DNA of 64,000 nt from Glycine soja. Its lineage: Eukaryota; Streptophyta; Magnoliopsida; Fabales; Fabaceae. Position 1 is the first letter of the stretch. The number at the start of each line of letters is the position of its first letter. Under the pieces are notes generated by a model that saw nothing but the letters and a program-made list of their open reading frames with translations, ran no database searches and had not been told where the DNA came from. The stretch spans positions 41,436,022-41,500,021 of the forward strand of contig NC_041016.1 in the NCBI RefSeq assembly GCF_004193775.1, given 5' to 3'. Of this stretch, positions 51,431 to 63,240 are shown piece by piece. A program made the translations under genes and the position numbers.

Positions 51431-52577
51431 AAGGAAAATGTATCCTATGCAATAATAACGGTGGACCTAAGTTCGAATATCAAACTTAGAAGACTAGTTG
51501 TGTTCCCAAATAATCAATTTAGCAACAATTAGGCAAATTGAGTTTTATCAAATTAAGAAAGATTGTTTTTGATCAATTTACTCTTTAACGAAAAGAAGAA
51601 TTAAAACAAAAGAACTTTGTGAGAAACATTTATAATGAAAAGCCAAGGATTATGAATCTGCACATATCCTTTTTCTCCAATTTAATTTCAATAAAATTAA
51701 TTAAATCAATCACTACTATTCCCTTAATTCAATTACTAGCCTTTGATTTAACACTAATAAGGCTCCTTATCCTAAATCAAAATTCAATTGATCATAAAAC
51801 AATATTAATTTAGGTTAATGAATAAATTCTTAATTCTCGTGGACCTATCTAGTTAATATACTAGAAATTACCCGATATGTTTGATCATGCATGTTGGTGC
51901 AAAATGTTTTTCTAGGTCAATTAATCACACAAAATGATCACGACTATGTAATCAATTCAGTTTAGATTTATTTGATTGAAACATAACAATTAGAATGAGA
52001 AAATAAATTTAATTGAATAACATTGAGGTATTTATTGAAATAAAAAAAAGGGTACAAAAGGTATGACTACATCATAATCCTAGACCAGAAGGAACTGGCC
52101 ACTCATGGTCTTGAAAAAGCTAGAAATCATAAAGGAAGACATGAAAACAACACAAGAGGAAGAAATATTAACAAGAAACGACACCTGTTGCAATCTCCAC
52201 GCTCCTTCATAGCCACAAGTTCTCTCACAATGCTATTTTCCCTTGGAAAACCCAAAAATTATGCTTCAAAGGAAGAAGATGAGGGTTTATGTTGTAAACC
52301 CCGCCATTCACAGGACAAATTTTAAGTGACATCAACGTCTCGCGGACCACAGTCGTGGTGAAGTGACCACGATTGTGGTGAACTTCTCAGAGAAATTCCA
52401 TGCTTGGCCATGGTAAATAGTATGTGGCCATCTTCATAAAATTGGTAAAAATCAGCATGTGGTTATGGCCAACCCAATATGGTTGCAGTGATGAACACAA
52501 TCATAGTCAAGTCAAAATGACCATGGTGAAGACCACAACCACTCTTAAGTCAATATGGGCATGGTCAGGTGCTAACA
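51430..52577 (-). repeat. Probable Athila/Calypso-like LTR with CCAC..GTGG words
   Basis: On the - strand a possible start TGTTAGCACC lies at 52,577. At the other end the + strand words TTCGAATATCAAACTTAG ... GTGTTCCC correspond in position to the end region of the family B LTRs at 23,334 and 57,937. At 52,325-52,560 variants of the palindrome ACCACGATCGTGGT recur, in a position like that of the CGCTAAGCG words of family B. The edges are not certain and no internal region is seen. Confidence 0.45.
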
Positions 52578-53039
52578 TCTTTGGTTAGTATATTTTATAA
52601 CATACAAGTAGATGAACAGTCTTGATTTCCTAATAATTTGTAAAGTAAATTTAGTGTCTTAATTTTTAAAATGTTACAATTAAATCTATTTATCACTTTT
52701 CTTCAATTCATTATTTATATTCACAATTTTTTAAAATACAAATTAAATCAATTAAGATGTTTTAAATGTAATTTCATTTAAAACTAATATTTTAACTTGT
52801 GCATTTAACAAAATAAATACATATTTATTTTTATATAATTAATATCTCAATAAGTGTAATGCACAACCAAATGTTTATTTTCCAAGTTATATTCTAATTA
52901 AAATTGTAATATTATTTTTTTTTTGATAAAAATTGCAATATTATTTTTCAACATATAAATTATATTTTAGATTTATAACAAAAAATTGATATTATGATAT
53001 ACTATTATTTTTAACTATTGATGCTTTTTTTAAATGAGC
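52578..53039. other. AT-rich intergenic stretch
   Basis: No feature recognised. Confidence 0.45.
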
Positions 53040-53262
53040 TTAAATATGTTGGAGATCCCTCAAATATATTCAAATTTCGCAATTGATCCATGAAATTTTT
53101 TTGCTTCTTGTTGGGTCCAAGAAACTTCAAATGTTTTGTAGGAGATCTTTGCCGTTAGTCTCCGTAAAAAAATGTGATGATGTGTCCGTTAATTGGACAT
53201 GTTAGTGATACACATGTGGAGCCATGTCAGAGGTATCAATAACATGGTGTGCCACTTGAATT
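53040..53262 (+). repeat. Mutator-like terminal region (one end only)
   Basis: The series AAATATGTTGGAGATCCC, CAATTGATCCATGAAATTTT, TTGGGTCCAAGAAACTT, CCGTTAGTCTCCGT and GATGTGTCCGTTAATT resembles long terminal inverted repeats of legume Mutator-like elements as remembered. No partner end is seen before 54,300, so this is a remnant or the element is rearranged. Confidence 0.4.
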
Positions 53263-54240
53263 TTTTATTTTTATATTTAATTTTAAAAAACTTGCTTGCA
53301 GCCATTTTTTTTCCCTTCATTCTTCCTCTCTTCTCTTCTTTTCCCGTTCTTCCTCCTTCTCCCATGACCCCAAAACCCCAAACACCACCTTCGTCCAAGC
53401 TTACCACTCCTTTGTGAAAGCCAACCCTAACCACTCAACAACAACTTGAAACCCAAACCCTACACATCCAAATTTGAAATCCAACACCATCACCACCACT
53501 AATAGGATTTGTGCATGTAACTCACACATGTCGAACCACACCTCACCCAAACTCAAACCTGCATCTTTATAGCTTGTTCCTGGGCCTCTGTCCATGGGTT
53601 TGCCTAACACTAGCGACGACACTGCACTGAAGTGTTTAAGGACCTAGCAGTGGCATCCGAGCTAGCAATGGAAGCCAATGCGAAAAGATAAATCTGAAGG
53701 TTGCACAATGGTTTAGGTTGCGTAGTGGTTTGGTGAAGGTCATATGCGTAACACGAGGGTGAATAAGGTGACATTGATGGTAGTTTGACATGGAAAATCT
53801 AGGTGGTGGTGGTGTTTGGGTCTTGGCTGCATGGAGTTCTAGTGGTGCATCGGGTGAAGTTTGTTTGGGGTGATGAAGTGATGCAAGGAGGGAAAAGAGA
53901 GGGTTCGGTGGAAAGTGAGTTTGGGTTTTGGATTTGGGAAGAGAATTGGGAGAGAGAGGAGGATAGGAGGTGACAAAGAATTCGTGCATGGAGGGGCGAA
54001 GATAGGAGTGGCGACGGGCGGAGAACCAGTTGGGGAGGGGGGGGGGGGGGTGGGGAGGACGATGATGGTGGAAGGAGGGGGAGGTGAGGAAGCTAGTGAC
54101 AGTGGCAAGGACAGTGGTAGAGGAGGAGAAGTAGTGTTGTCATCGTCAATGGTGTAGTTCACGGGCATTTGGACGTCAATGGTGTAGTTCACGTGTTTGG
54201 ACGTATGATGTGACTTCATACGAGTATTGTTATGAGCATA
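53263..54240. other. Low-complexity CT- and G/A-rich stretch
   Basis: CT-rich from 53,300 to 53,420 and strongly purine-rich from 53,880 to 54,130, with a poly-G run near 54,038-54,051. A ~30-bp unit starting GTCAATGGTGTAGTTCACG occurs twice in tandem (54,145-54,202). Long proline- or glycine-rich open frames here follow from base composition. Possibly captured gene 5' sequence; not assignable. Confidence 0.5.
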
Positions 54241-54251
54241 GATCATAACAA
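54227..54251. repeat. Inverted repeat TTGTTATGA/TCATAACAA
   Basis: Perfect 9-bp arms are separated by GCATAGA. It lies at the 3' edge of the chromovirus remnant and could mark its LTR end (...CATAACA). It may equally be a chance hairpin. Confidence 0.6.
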
Positions 54252-54570
54252 ATAAAATTCAGAAAATCCTAGCATTCGAGGACTAGGACCCTCCAAAGAA
54301 AAGGTAAGAAAGGAAATGAGTTTTTTTTTTTTTTCATTTTTTTCATCACAATACATCATTCATTCTTATAAGCACTATAGATACTAATAGCAACAAGGAT
54401 TCTAATAGAATTCAGACAAGAATGACACTACCTTCCTTAGAGGAATCTTCAATAATAGAAAGGGAATAAACAAAAGGAATAAACCATAACAAAAAAGATA
54501 AATGGCAGACAACTTCTGATTTTGTGGCCACTATGGTCTTGCCAACTTAGCACCCCTTTGTTAGGATTAT
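54252..54570 (-). repeat. Possible 3' LTR of the chromodomain gypsy element
   Basis: On the - strand, after the chromodomain frame, the purine-rich AACAAAGGGG is followed by TGCTAAGTTGGC, which may be polypurine tract and LTR start. The rest, with a T(14) run on the + strand near 54,320, is noncoding. The partner LTR is not in the window. Confidence 0.4.
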
Positions 54571-56285
54571 TTATACAAAATCCTTGAGGTGCTGAGGCTT
54601 AGTGATTTTCCTTTTAGGCCTCTGATTCGTGTCTAGCACTTTGTCTGATTGTTGTCTAATGTTACTTGTGCCTGCCTGCTGTGTACATTGTTGCTGATTT
54701 ATTTCTGTCATAACATCCCGTTGTCCTTCCAAAAGCACCTTGTCCTCAAGGTGATACTCAACTTTAAGCTTGTCCCAACTTTCCCATGAAGTGTTGTCAG
54801 GGGACATTCCCTGCCATTGAACCAAAACCATTAACCGAGGGTCCTTAGTAGAAGTATCCCACTTAGTATTTAAAATGGAAAGGGGGTAATGATGGGTTGA
54901 TTGTCCTCCACTGTGTTTGGTAAGTCAGCAATAACGTTGACCAAGTCAGGAGATTGATGATATGGCTTGAGAAGAGAATAATGAAACACTAGATGGATAT
55001 GCGATTCAGGTGGTAATTGTAGTTGATAGGCGACTAGACCTATCCTCTGGAGTATTTGAAATGGCCCGTAAAAGTGTTTGGCTAACTTAGAATAAGTAGC
55101 ACCAGTGACTGAGGTTTGATGGCGAGATCGAAGCTTGACAAGCACCCAATCGCCCTTCTGAAAGTTGACTTCGTGTCTATTGCTATCCGTGAAGTGCTTC
55201 ATAGATTGTTGTGCCTTAATAATTTTCTTCCCAAGGCTTCTAAATATTTCTTCGTGATTGACTAGGAAATCATCAATTGCTTCGATGTTGGATGTTCCAG
55301 CCAAATACTGTGGCATATTGGGTGGTTTCTTGCTAAAAGTGGCTTCATATAGTGAAATCCAGTTCCAACGTGCACTGAAGTATTATAAGACCATCCGGTC
55401 CACATCAAGAAATAGCCCCATGTCGATGGATGATGATGGACAAAATCCTCAAGTATTGCTCAACAATTCAATTCATTACCTTGGTCAGACCATCAGATTG
55501 AGGATGACAAGTGGAGCTCATGCGCAACTTCATACCACTAAATTTGAATAACTCTTGCCAAAAACGACTTACAGATAGAGGGTCGCGGTCGGAAACCAAG
55601 TTGCGTGGCATACCGTGTATCTTGCCAACAATATCCATGAATAAATGTGCTACTGTAGATGCCGTATAATGAGGCTGAAGCATGCCCAAGTGTAGACCTT
55701 TCGAAAAACGATCTATAACCACCAAGATTGCAGTGTGACCCCTAAAAGCGGGTAATCCTCCAATAAATTCTAAGGATAGGTCTTCCCAAGGTCTCGAAGG
55801 GACTGGCAGGGGGAAAAGCAATCCAGGTTGCTTGCAGTGGTCATATTTAGTTTGTTGGAAATTGACACAGGTGGCAACAAACTGGCAAACATCGTCTTTA
55901 ATGCCAATCCATGTGAAATTTTCATTGACACGAGTAAGAGTCTTTGTGACTCCCATGTGACCTCCAGTTGGTGTTGAATGGAATTCTTCTAGTAGTGTTT
56001 TAATGAAACAGAGTCCCTTAGGGAGCCATATTCATCCCTTTTGAAGGATTAAGTCTTGCACTATTGCATAATCTGGATGGTGCTGAGGATTATCCTCGAT
56101 GCTCCATCAAAGAGCTAAGAAGTTTGGATGACATCCCAATTTTGCCTTTAAATCCTGCAAAAAGATGAAATGGGGCAAGATTAGAAGCGAGAGTTGTCTG
56201 GTAGAGGTTTCCGGCACCCGAGACAGAGCATCCGCGACATCATTAGATTTGTGAGAGTGATACTATATGGAGTAATTGTAACCTA
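54571..56285 (-). pseudogene. Ty3/gypsy chromovirus pol 3' part: RNase H end, integrase, chromodomain
   Basis: Going down the - strand, the RNase H end ADALSR is at about 56,238-56,218. The integrase zinc region has a Cys lost (CVNFQQ for a CxxCQ pattern). In the core (ORF 55,956-55,468) the first catalytic Asp is Glu (LSLEFIGGLP), the second is kept (VSDRDP), and the final Glu is Lys (SDGLTKVMN). After frame breaks near 55,467-55,317 come the integrase C-terminal part (FQKGDWVLVKL; 55,316-54,870) and a chromodomain-like end (VLVQWQGMSPDNTSWES). Chromodomains guide integration to particular chromatin in this clade. It is cut off at about 56,285, where unrelated LTR sequence begins. It is inactive by triad loss and frameshifts. 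Confidence 0.85.
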
Positions 56286-56289
56286 ATAA

Positions 56290-57936
56290 TTGTTCTGGAG
56301 TTTGAATCACAATTTTGTTCTAGTAAAACTACGATCCCAAACATGTTAACCGTTGGATCATCGTGAAATTTAAACACAAGGTTTTCATTTCATGTTTGCT
56401 CACCTCCACCGTTGGGATTTACAAAATAATGTCCAAAAGACAGAGAAATATCCCTCACTTGGAGACAGTAAAATGGAGGCTCTAATGCTTGGAAACCCTA
56501 ATAGAGCAAATAGAGGAAAAGTTTGAGGAATCTTAGACAATTGCTAGAGATGCCGCCATCACTTCCAGAATACACACGTGAGCCCGCTTAGAGGTAAGAG
56601 ATGAGTTTATCGCAATTGGGGTTAGAATGAACATGTGTAGGGATTCTTAGGGGATCAAATTTGGATTTATTTTGGGATGTTTACTGTACTGTAATTCTTC
56701 CTGTATGATTATGTGAAATTGTTTGAGGGGTTTTACTCCCCGTGTTGTGAGAAGCATTTTTGTATAATTTGTTTGTTTTGAATATGATTAGTGTGATAAA
56801 TAGTTATATTGGGATCATGAAATAGTGTATAAGTGATAAATTGAATATGTGATGAATTGTGGGATAACATGTTGCTTTGAGATTATAATATTGTTATTGA
56901 GATTGAGTATAAGTGCAAAGTTGAACATGTGTTAATTTGTGAGATACACGTAAACATGTGATGGTGGATTATGACATTATGAGATGTTAAATTGTAGACA
57001 TGAGATTTGGTTGTGAATACGTGTATGGTTAATACTTGATGTGATAATACTTGTATTGTGAGCTGTGAATTATACAATAACTTGACTGGTGTTTACCTTG
57101 AGAAAAGTGTTTATGCGTAGTATTAAAGGGAAAGTGTAGGATTCCTAGTTAGGAACCTAAAGTGTTAAATTGTAGCGCAATGTGTTAAACGTGTTTGAAA
57201 CACGAGTGTGAGGTCGTGGGTATTGTATAATTCACGAGCAGTGTCTGCGTGCAAAAATTATTTTAGGGATTGGACCTGAATCAAGAAGGTGAAGCCTTAA
57301 TAGATTCTTTGGAGTCTAGGGCTTGGGGGTAAAGACACTCGGTTTGAGTGCTCCTTTAAGGCTATGTTGATCCCATATGGTTGGAGCATTCTCGCAAAAC
57401 AGAGTGACCCTGACTAGTTTCCTTATGATTTTACTTAGTGAGAGTGACCTGACACACTCATTGTGTGGTATGTCTTGTTATGCACTCCTAAGCGCCCTAG
57501 TGTGGTTTTTCACTAACATGGTACCACATTACATATAGGCTTGAGTCTTAGTATAATTTTTGCATAACGCTTGCTAATTGTTTATTATGAAATTGATGAG
57601 TGTTATTACGCCTTGGCTTGAGTGTGTGATTCATGTGTAATGTGATTGATGATTGAAAAATGAATTTTAAATGATAAAGTGAAGTGATATGGATTGTATT
57701 AAGTTGAGCTATGTTATAAATACTTCCATAAATTTATTTTGTTTACGTCTTTGTTTATTTGTATTTTTTTAGAAATGTGATAACTCACTCCTTGTGTGTT
57801 ATTTTTGTTTGGATCCTGGGATGATCTCGAACCTTGTGTTTGTGGGAATAAGGGGATGACTTTAAAGAACCTCACGCTAGAGGGCACTGGAACACAATGC
57901 TCTGATAGGATGTGTGTTCGAACTCTAGGACAGTCC
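56290..57936 (+). repeat. Truncated long LTR, same family as the 8,685-11,744 solo LTR
   Basis: Shared blocks, reading the other copy on its - strand: ACGATCCC..ACATGTTAACCG, CACCGTTGGGATTT, ACGTGAGCCCGCTTAGAGG, AACATGTGTAGGGATTCTTAG, GTGTTTGAAACACGAGTGTG, and GGATCNTGNGATGATCT.GAAC near the right end. The left end is missing, joined to gypsy pol at about 56,287. The right end is cut by the family B element at 57,937. Noncoding. Confidence 0.8.
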
Positions 57937-59270
57937 TGAACTTTATCAGAATGTGTACCGAGTCATTAAAGTAATAATAAAATGGTAAGAAATCGAGTAT
58001 CGAACTCAGGGAACTTGTTTCATTTGGTGAAGTTTCATTCTACAGAATTAAATCAAAGATGTACGTGCTGTAAATCTAAAAGAACTACAAATACGGTTAT
58101 CAAAATAGGAGAGAAAACAAATGATTAAAACGTTGGGTCCTTCTACTGAGTGCTTAATGTAATTAAAATATTTTTCTCTATTTAATGTTATTTCTGTGTT
58201 CTATGCTGAGGACTAAAATACCAAACACTGATTCCTCGCATGAATGGACTAATTCTAATTAAACCTCGTTCTCAGATGTCTCGTCGAACTTAGCCTAATC
58301 GAACAACATTACAATCACAACATATCAAAAACTAAAACCCTGCACTCTATGTCTAGCGATGTAGTTATCTAGCCCTGCTCTATCTAGTTCTAAGGATTAA
58401 TACATTTTCCAATGCTAAAAATCCTAACTTTACACACCAATGGGTGATCAGACCACAAGCATGCAATAATTAAGTGTAGATTGAAGCAATGAACACATAA
58501 AACAATTTTAAATAGATAGTTAAGAATTTACATCAAGTTCCAATAGAATTTCCCAACAGAGATACTTAGCCTTCCATCACAAGGCAGCACCTTTCAGCTA
58601 CAAGATGAGGGTTTAAGAAGAAAATAACAGGTTACACAGTGGTGGGGATGTCTCCTCCATCTCTAGGAACCTAAAGATTACTCCTAAACCTAAAATCCTC
58701 TTGAAAGCTGAGCTTTTTGGCTTCCTTGCTCTGTTTTTTCACCTCTATTCTACTCTATGCGTTCTAATCCACGCTCTCTCTTCGCCTCTTTTCCACTTCA
58801 AGCTTTAAAAAGGGCTTTCTGTCCTCGAAGGCACGCTTAGCGCCATTTTCGTGCTTAGGGCGAGTTAGTGAATATCCACTGAGCGAGCTGGGCGCGCTTA
58901 GTGCAGGAAGAGACAAACGCCTCATTGAGCGAGCTGATGACACGCTGAGCACACAGAGGCTTCTCAGATTTTCCTCCAGATTCTCCCAACTTGCTAAGCG
59001 GGCTGAGTGCCTCGCTTAGTGCATGACTCTCGCTAAGCGCACAAGCCTCGCTTAGCGAGACACCAGCTGCTAGCCTTCATAAATTTCATCATTTTTACCT
59101 GAAATTGAATTTGAAACACATTAAATTCACAATGTTGGGCATTTCTACTGAACAAAATTAAGCTAAACCTAAAAATATGTGCAAACCTACAAAAAGAACC
59201 AAAATTTGGGGAAAAGACAAACATTTTATAACACTTCTATACAAAAGTTAGTCGTAAATGACGACTAACA
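57937..59270 (-). repeat. 3' LTR of Athila/Calypso-like element, family B
   Basis: On the - strand it starts TGTTAGTCGT at 59,270, right after a purine tract. It ends at about 57,937, where the last 24 bases align with the end of the solo LTR at 24,745. CGCTTAGCG/CGCTAAGCG words crowd 58,830-59,062. The first 23 bases form an inverted repeat (GTTAGTCGT with ACGACTAAC). The element inserted into the long LTR at 56,290-57,936. Confidence 0.8.
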
Positions 59271-60721
59271 AACTTCCCCAAATTTACAGTTTTGTTTGTC
59301 CTCAAGCAAAGAAAGAACAATTCACTTGTCCTCAAGTGACAAAATCACAGTGGTTATTCAAAATTGTGTTTGTTTCCAAGCATTCAATAACACGACACAA
59401 GTGGCATACAATGTTTCAATCAACAAATTTTCACAAGATATGCAGCTTTCCAAAGATATGAACATGATAATTAGGCACACAAGTGAAGTAAGCTAGCAGG
59501 CAAGACAGATATCAAGGAAGATTCCACAAGCCAATGCCTCACGGTCACTGTTTCTCTCAAGCAGAAGTGTTTAAGGCTATTTCTTAATCAACAACCAACA
59601 CATGTCTCAATCTTTGCAATTGATCTCATGCCATACAGTCACAAACACCCAAATCGAATCCGAAGAGCTTTTCTTGGCTTGTAATGAGGCTGGGCTGCAA
59701 AGAAAATGTGGTTTTTCTAGGATGCAAAATCTTAAGTTCTAGGAGAGCATTCATCCTTAGATAAACCCTTTTTCTCTTTTATTCCAGCTTCAATTACTTG
59801 CCTTTTTCATTTAAGGCACTTAGCTTTGACAACATCACACACTTAGCTTTTATTTTTGGAATTTCTTTCTTCTTCTTCTTCTATTTTTTAGCAGTTTTTA
59901 CTTGTTGCTATTTGATTTTGCTGTGTGTGTTGTCATGTTCTTACCACAATTGCTGTCACCCAATAAAATCTCCCAAATTTTGGGACAAATTTGCCTTGAA
60001 CTAAGATGCTCTCCTACAACCTAAGACAAGGTAGATGGGGATTACAGTTTATAGGCTCAGGGTTCAAGTCAATCAATCAAACTTTCAGCTCAACATGGGT
60101 GCAAGGGATAATTTATTCATGCCCAAGGTAAGCTTTTTGGATAAGTAGCTATTTCAGTCAATCATGGCCTTCATCATCTTCAAACTCATGCATTCATTCA
60201 GTAATCAGAGATTCATGCAAAAATCAGTGCTCTATGCTAGTCGTTCCCTCATAATTAAAGATCACACACTCACCGAGTTGTGGCTAGTGATTATCTTCAC
60301 ATTCAATATGTCAAACTGACTAACATTTTCAACCATGTATCTAATCCATGTTCTTTCTCTTCTAATTATTGAATACTTATTCAAAGCATACAATCTATGC
60401 ATTATAATTCACTCAATTCATGCCATTGATTAATCCAATTTATTCAACAAACACAAGATTTTCAATCAAACCAAACCACTGCAATATCAATCAAATTGCA
60501 AACTATTCAACAAGCTTTCAAAATTTACTAACTAAATAAACTGAACATAAAAACTGTACTAAAAACATAGACTGAAAATAAAATGTATCTAAAGCAGAAA
60601 AATAAATGAAAGTCTTGCCAACAATCATCCTGAGCAGCAGTGGGCTCATCCTGAGCTGGTGCAGGCTCGCCATGAGGTGAAGAAGGAGTATCCTGGGCTG
60701 GCTGCGGTGTCTCTTGTGTTG
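59271..60721 (-). other. Noncoding 3' internal region and polypurine tract, family B element
   Basis: Next to the LTR, on the - strand, TTGCTTGAGGACAAACAA is followed by AAATTTGGGGAAGTT, the plus-strand primer site, matching the layout at 2,510-2,541. A second, similar CACTTGAGGACAAGTG lies 20-30 bp further in. The rest is AT-rich with no coding similarity. Confidence 0.65.
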
Positions 60722-61978
60722 TTATAGGCCAGGGATCCTAGGTACTCTACACCGCCTGTAGATTTGCTGCATAGTCGGTGTCCTTGGCTCTTGGGCTGTG
60801 GAAGCCTCACCTCCCCCCAAAGGAGAAGGCTGAACTCTTAGCCAGGCTACCTGTGCCATGAACTCATCCATGCTGATAAAAGGCCGATGCTGAGCTGAGT
60901 CATGCATACTTTGCATCACCAGGCATAAGCCACGGTGGATGCTCTGCAACATAGGAATGGTGACCTTGGAGCATCGACATTAGAATGATGATGATGGAGT
61001 AGAAGGAGCTGGTGCTGGAGAATGAGCAGGAGGAAGTGGTGGTGCTGAAGTAGAAGGGGCTGGAGTCGGAGAAGGAGTAGGTGCAGAGGAAGCAGGATCA
61101 GGAAGAGCAGCTGAAGATGGACCCTCAGATCCTTGAGCCCGTGCCTTGTGGGTCCCTGGAAATTCGATTGTGGGATTGTTCAGGTTCCAACAGTTCTTCT
61201 TTATGCATGTCAAATTAATGGCAGGGCTAAGGGACTCGAAAGTCAGAGAATCTGAGATGACTCCTTTGGTTGTGCACAATGCGGAAATTAGTGCCGGAAA
61301 ACCAAGCCTAGAGGAGTTGGATTGGGCCATCTATGAGATCTAGTGTGAAATGAGGAAGCCCACGTCCATGTCCATCTTCATCACAAGTCCATAAACTAAC
61401 CTCGCCCGATCCATGTTCAGATCAGAGGTATGAGAAGTGGGGGTGAGGTTAGAATATGACAACACGCTCCAGGTTTGAGTCAGCGTTGTCAGATCCTTCC
61501 TCAGGAGCTTCCAGGGCACTCCTTTAGCATTAAGAACAAATCCTCACCCTGGAATACAAAGCTTAGAGGCAAGCTCTTAAGGATCCGTGCACGACCTGCA
61601 AAACATAGAGTATGGTGGCGTCTCCAGGAAGGCATTCAGTGATGCCACATCAAATTTAATCAGCCGCCCTCTGACTCGAACTTGATTTGGTGATTTGTCT
61701 TTAGGGTCATACAGGTTTGAGTAAAACTCCTTGACCAGGGCCACATCAATGTGCCCGTCCATGAACTGGGTCAAGGTCTTGTACCAGTTCCATTTGATCA
61801 GCTCTCGGCGGAATTTGTCGTACTCAGTGACAAAGAGATTAACATTCCTCTCCGGAAGGATGTTCCGAAAGTGAATGTTCTGTGAATAACGTTCCCAGGC
61901 CCCATCAGAAGTGAATCTAGTGGTATGAAAGGGTTCCTGGGGCCGGGATGTTGTGGCTTTCCTCTTCCTGGAGGCCAT
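60722..61978 (-). pseudogene. Plant transposon-protein (env-position) ORF, family B element, broken
   Basis: Start chosen at 61,978 (MASRKRKATTSRP) because a TTTTTTATGCAG acceptor ends exactly there; an upstream in-frame ATG exists at 61,999. One frame of about 418 codons runs to TAG at 60,722. Blocks include HTTRFTSDGAWERYSQNIHF, FMDGHIDVALVKEFYSNLYD, VRVRGRLIKFDVASLNAFLE, LGFPALISALC and, after a Pro/Ala/Ser-rich linker, MDEFMAQVAWLRVQPSPLGG. Stops at 61,577-61,579, near 61,535, two near 61,340 and 60,980-60,982 break it, but the frame is otherwise kept. The same domain order is seen at 1-1079 on the + strand. The start is basic and could be a nuclear localisation signal; the real function is unknown. 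Confidence 0.75.
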
Positions 61979-63090
61979 CTGCATAAAAAATGAGTACAAG
62001 AATTAAGTTAGACATGTTTTTATTTCAACTGAAAATAGAAAAATAAACTGAAAAACAGACTGGGCGCTTAGCGAGACAGACTCGCTTAGCGTGCCTTATG
62101 AAAATAACAACACTCGCTTAGTGTGCAGGGCATGCTTAGCGTGACAACACAAAAACAAAGACTCTGGCTAAGCGAGACACACTCGCTTAGCTGAAACAAC
62201 ACAATGGCTAAGCGAGCATGGCTCGCTAAGCCTTATTCTTTAACAGAGAGCTAATTGTGCTTAGCGAGACAAGCTCGCTTAGTGTGACACACTAAATAGG
62301 CTTAGCGCCAGTAGGTGCTTAGCCCAAATACACTACTGTAACTTAATTGGCTTAGCGAGTCGCTAAGCCTAATTCCAAAATAAAACAAAATAGAGAAGAA
62401 ATTGCGCTTAGCGAGCAGGGCTCGCTTAGCGCATGAACAAAATCACAGAAAAACACAAATGCTTTGGCTTGGCGAGATTGACTCGCTTAGCCCAGGCATA
62501 TTCAGCCAACAGTGGCTGAGTGGCTTAGCGAGAGGACTCGCTTAGCCATCAACAGAAGACAAAAAGACTCTTAAGAGTCTGACCTAAGCATCTAACTCGC
62601 TAAGCGCGGCAAGCCGGCTAAGCGAGTTCATACCAACTAAAAATAAAAACTGGAAATTTAAATACTCGCTAAGCCCAAGGTGCAATGGCTTAGCGAGTTC
62701 ATATGAGAATTCAAACACATGTACATAAATGATGAACATGCTTAGCGAACAAGGCCGACTAAGCGAGTTCATCCAAAAACCCAGAAAATCAACAAAAATT
62801 GATGAACTCACTTAGCGAACAGGCGTGCTTAACGAGCACATCAAAATTTCCAGAAAGCTTGGGGCTTTTCAGCCCCCTACCATAGGCCTCTATTAGGCCT
62901 CAAAACCTAATCAAAATAGCACAAAAGCATGTACATTGTGTGCGAAAATAAACCCCTAACAACATAGGATCTAAAGACTAACCTAACAGTAACATTGCAA
63001 AGCACAAAATCAAAGCTTTAAACTAGCTACAATAGTCTTCTATCCTAAGGTTCAAAGCAAAAATAAAAGTGAAGAGTTGAGAACACTTAC
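61979..63090 (-). other. Putative intron before the env-position ORF, packed with CGCTTAGCG words
   Basis: A good donor (CCAA|GTAAGT, G at 63,090) and the acceptor TTATGCAG just before the ORF ATG define a possible 1.1-kb leader intron. Within it, 62,060-62,830 holds dozens of near-palindromic CGCTTAGCG/CGCTAAGCG variants, often in pairs about 10-20 bp apart. No protein is coded. Splicing is inferred from consensus only. Confidence 0.5.
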
Positions 63091-63240
63091 TTGGATTGCA
63101 AAGAAGATTGAGCACGAGGAAGCACAGAGAAACAGAGAATAGAAGATGAGCAAAGTGCAAATGATGCGAAAATGCCAGAAATGCTGGGAGTGAAGTGTTT
63201 TAATTTGTACAGGATAAAACTGCCTAAGGTAATTAAGCCT
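63091..63240 (-). promoter_or_regulatory. Possible internal promoter and leader exon of the env-position ORF
   Basis: Upstream of the donor, on the - strand, is a CT-rich leader-like stretch (TTCTATTCTCTGTTTCTCTG). Further up, near 63,205-63,215, is an AT-rich AAATTAAAA that might act as a weak TATA element. This would give the ORF its own transcript separate from gag-pol. There is no direct evidence of transcription. Confidence 0.35.

Noticed and set aside
53636..54246. Proline-rich and glycine-rich ORFs in the purine/pyrimidine-skewed stretch
   Set aside because: Opposite-strand frames overlap the same skewed bases, with no domain, no splice pattern and no family similarity; they are best explained by composition.
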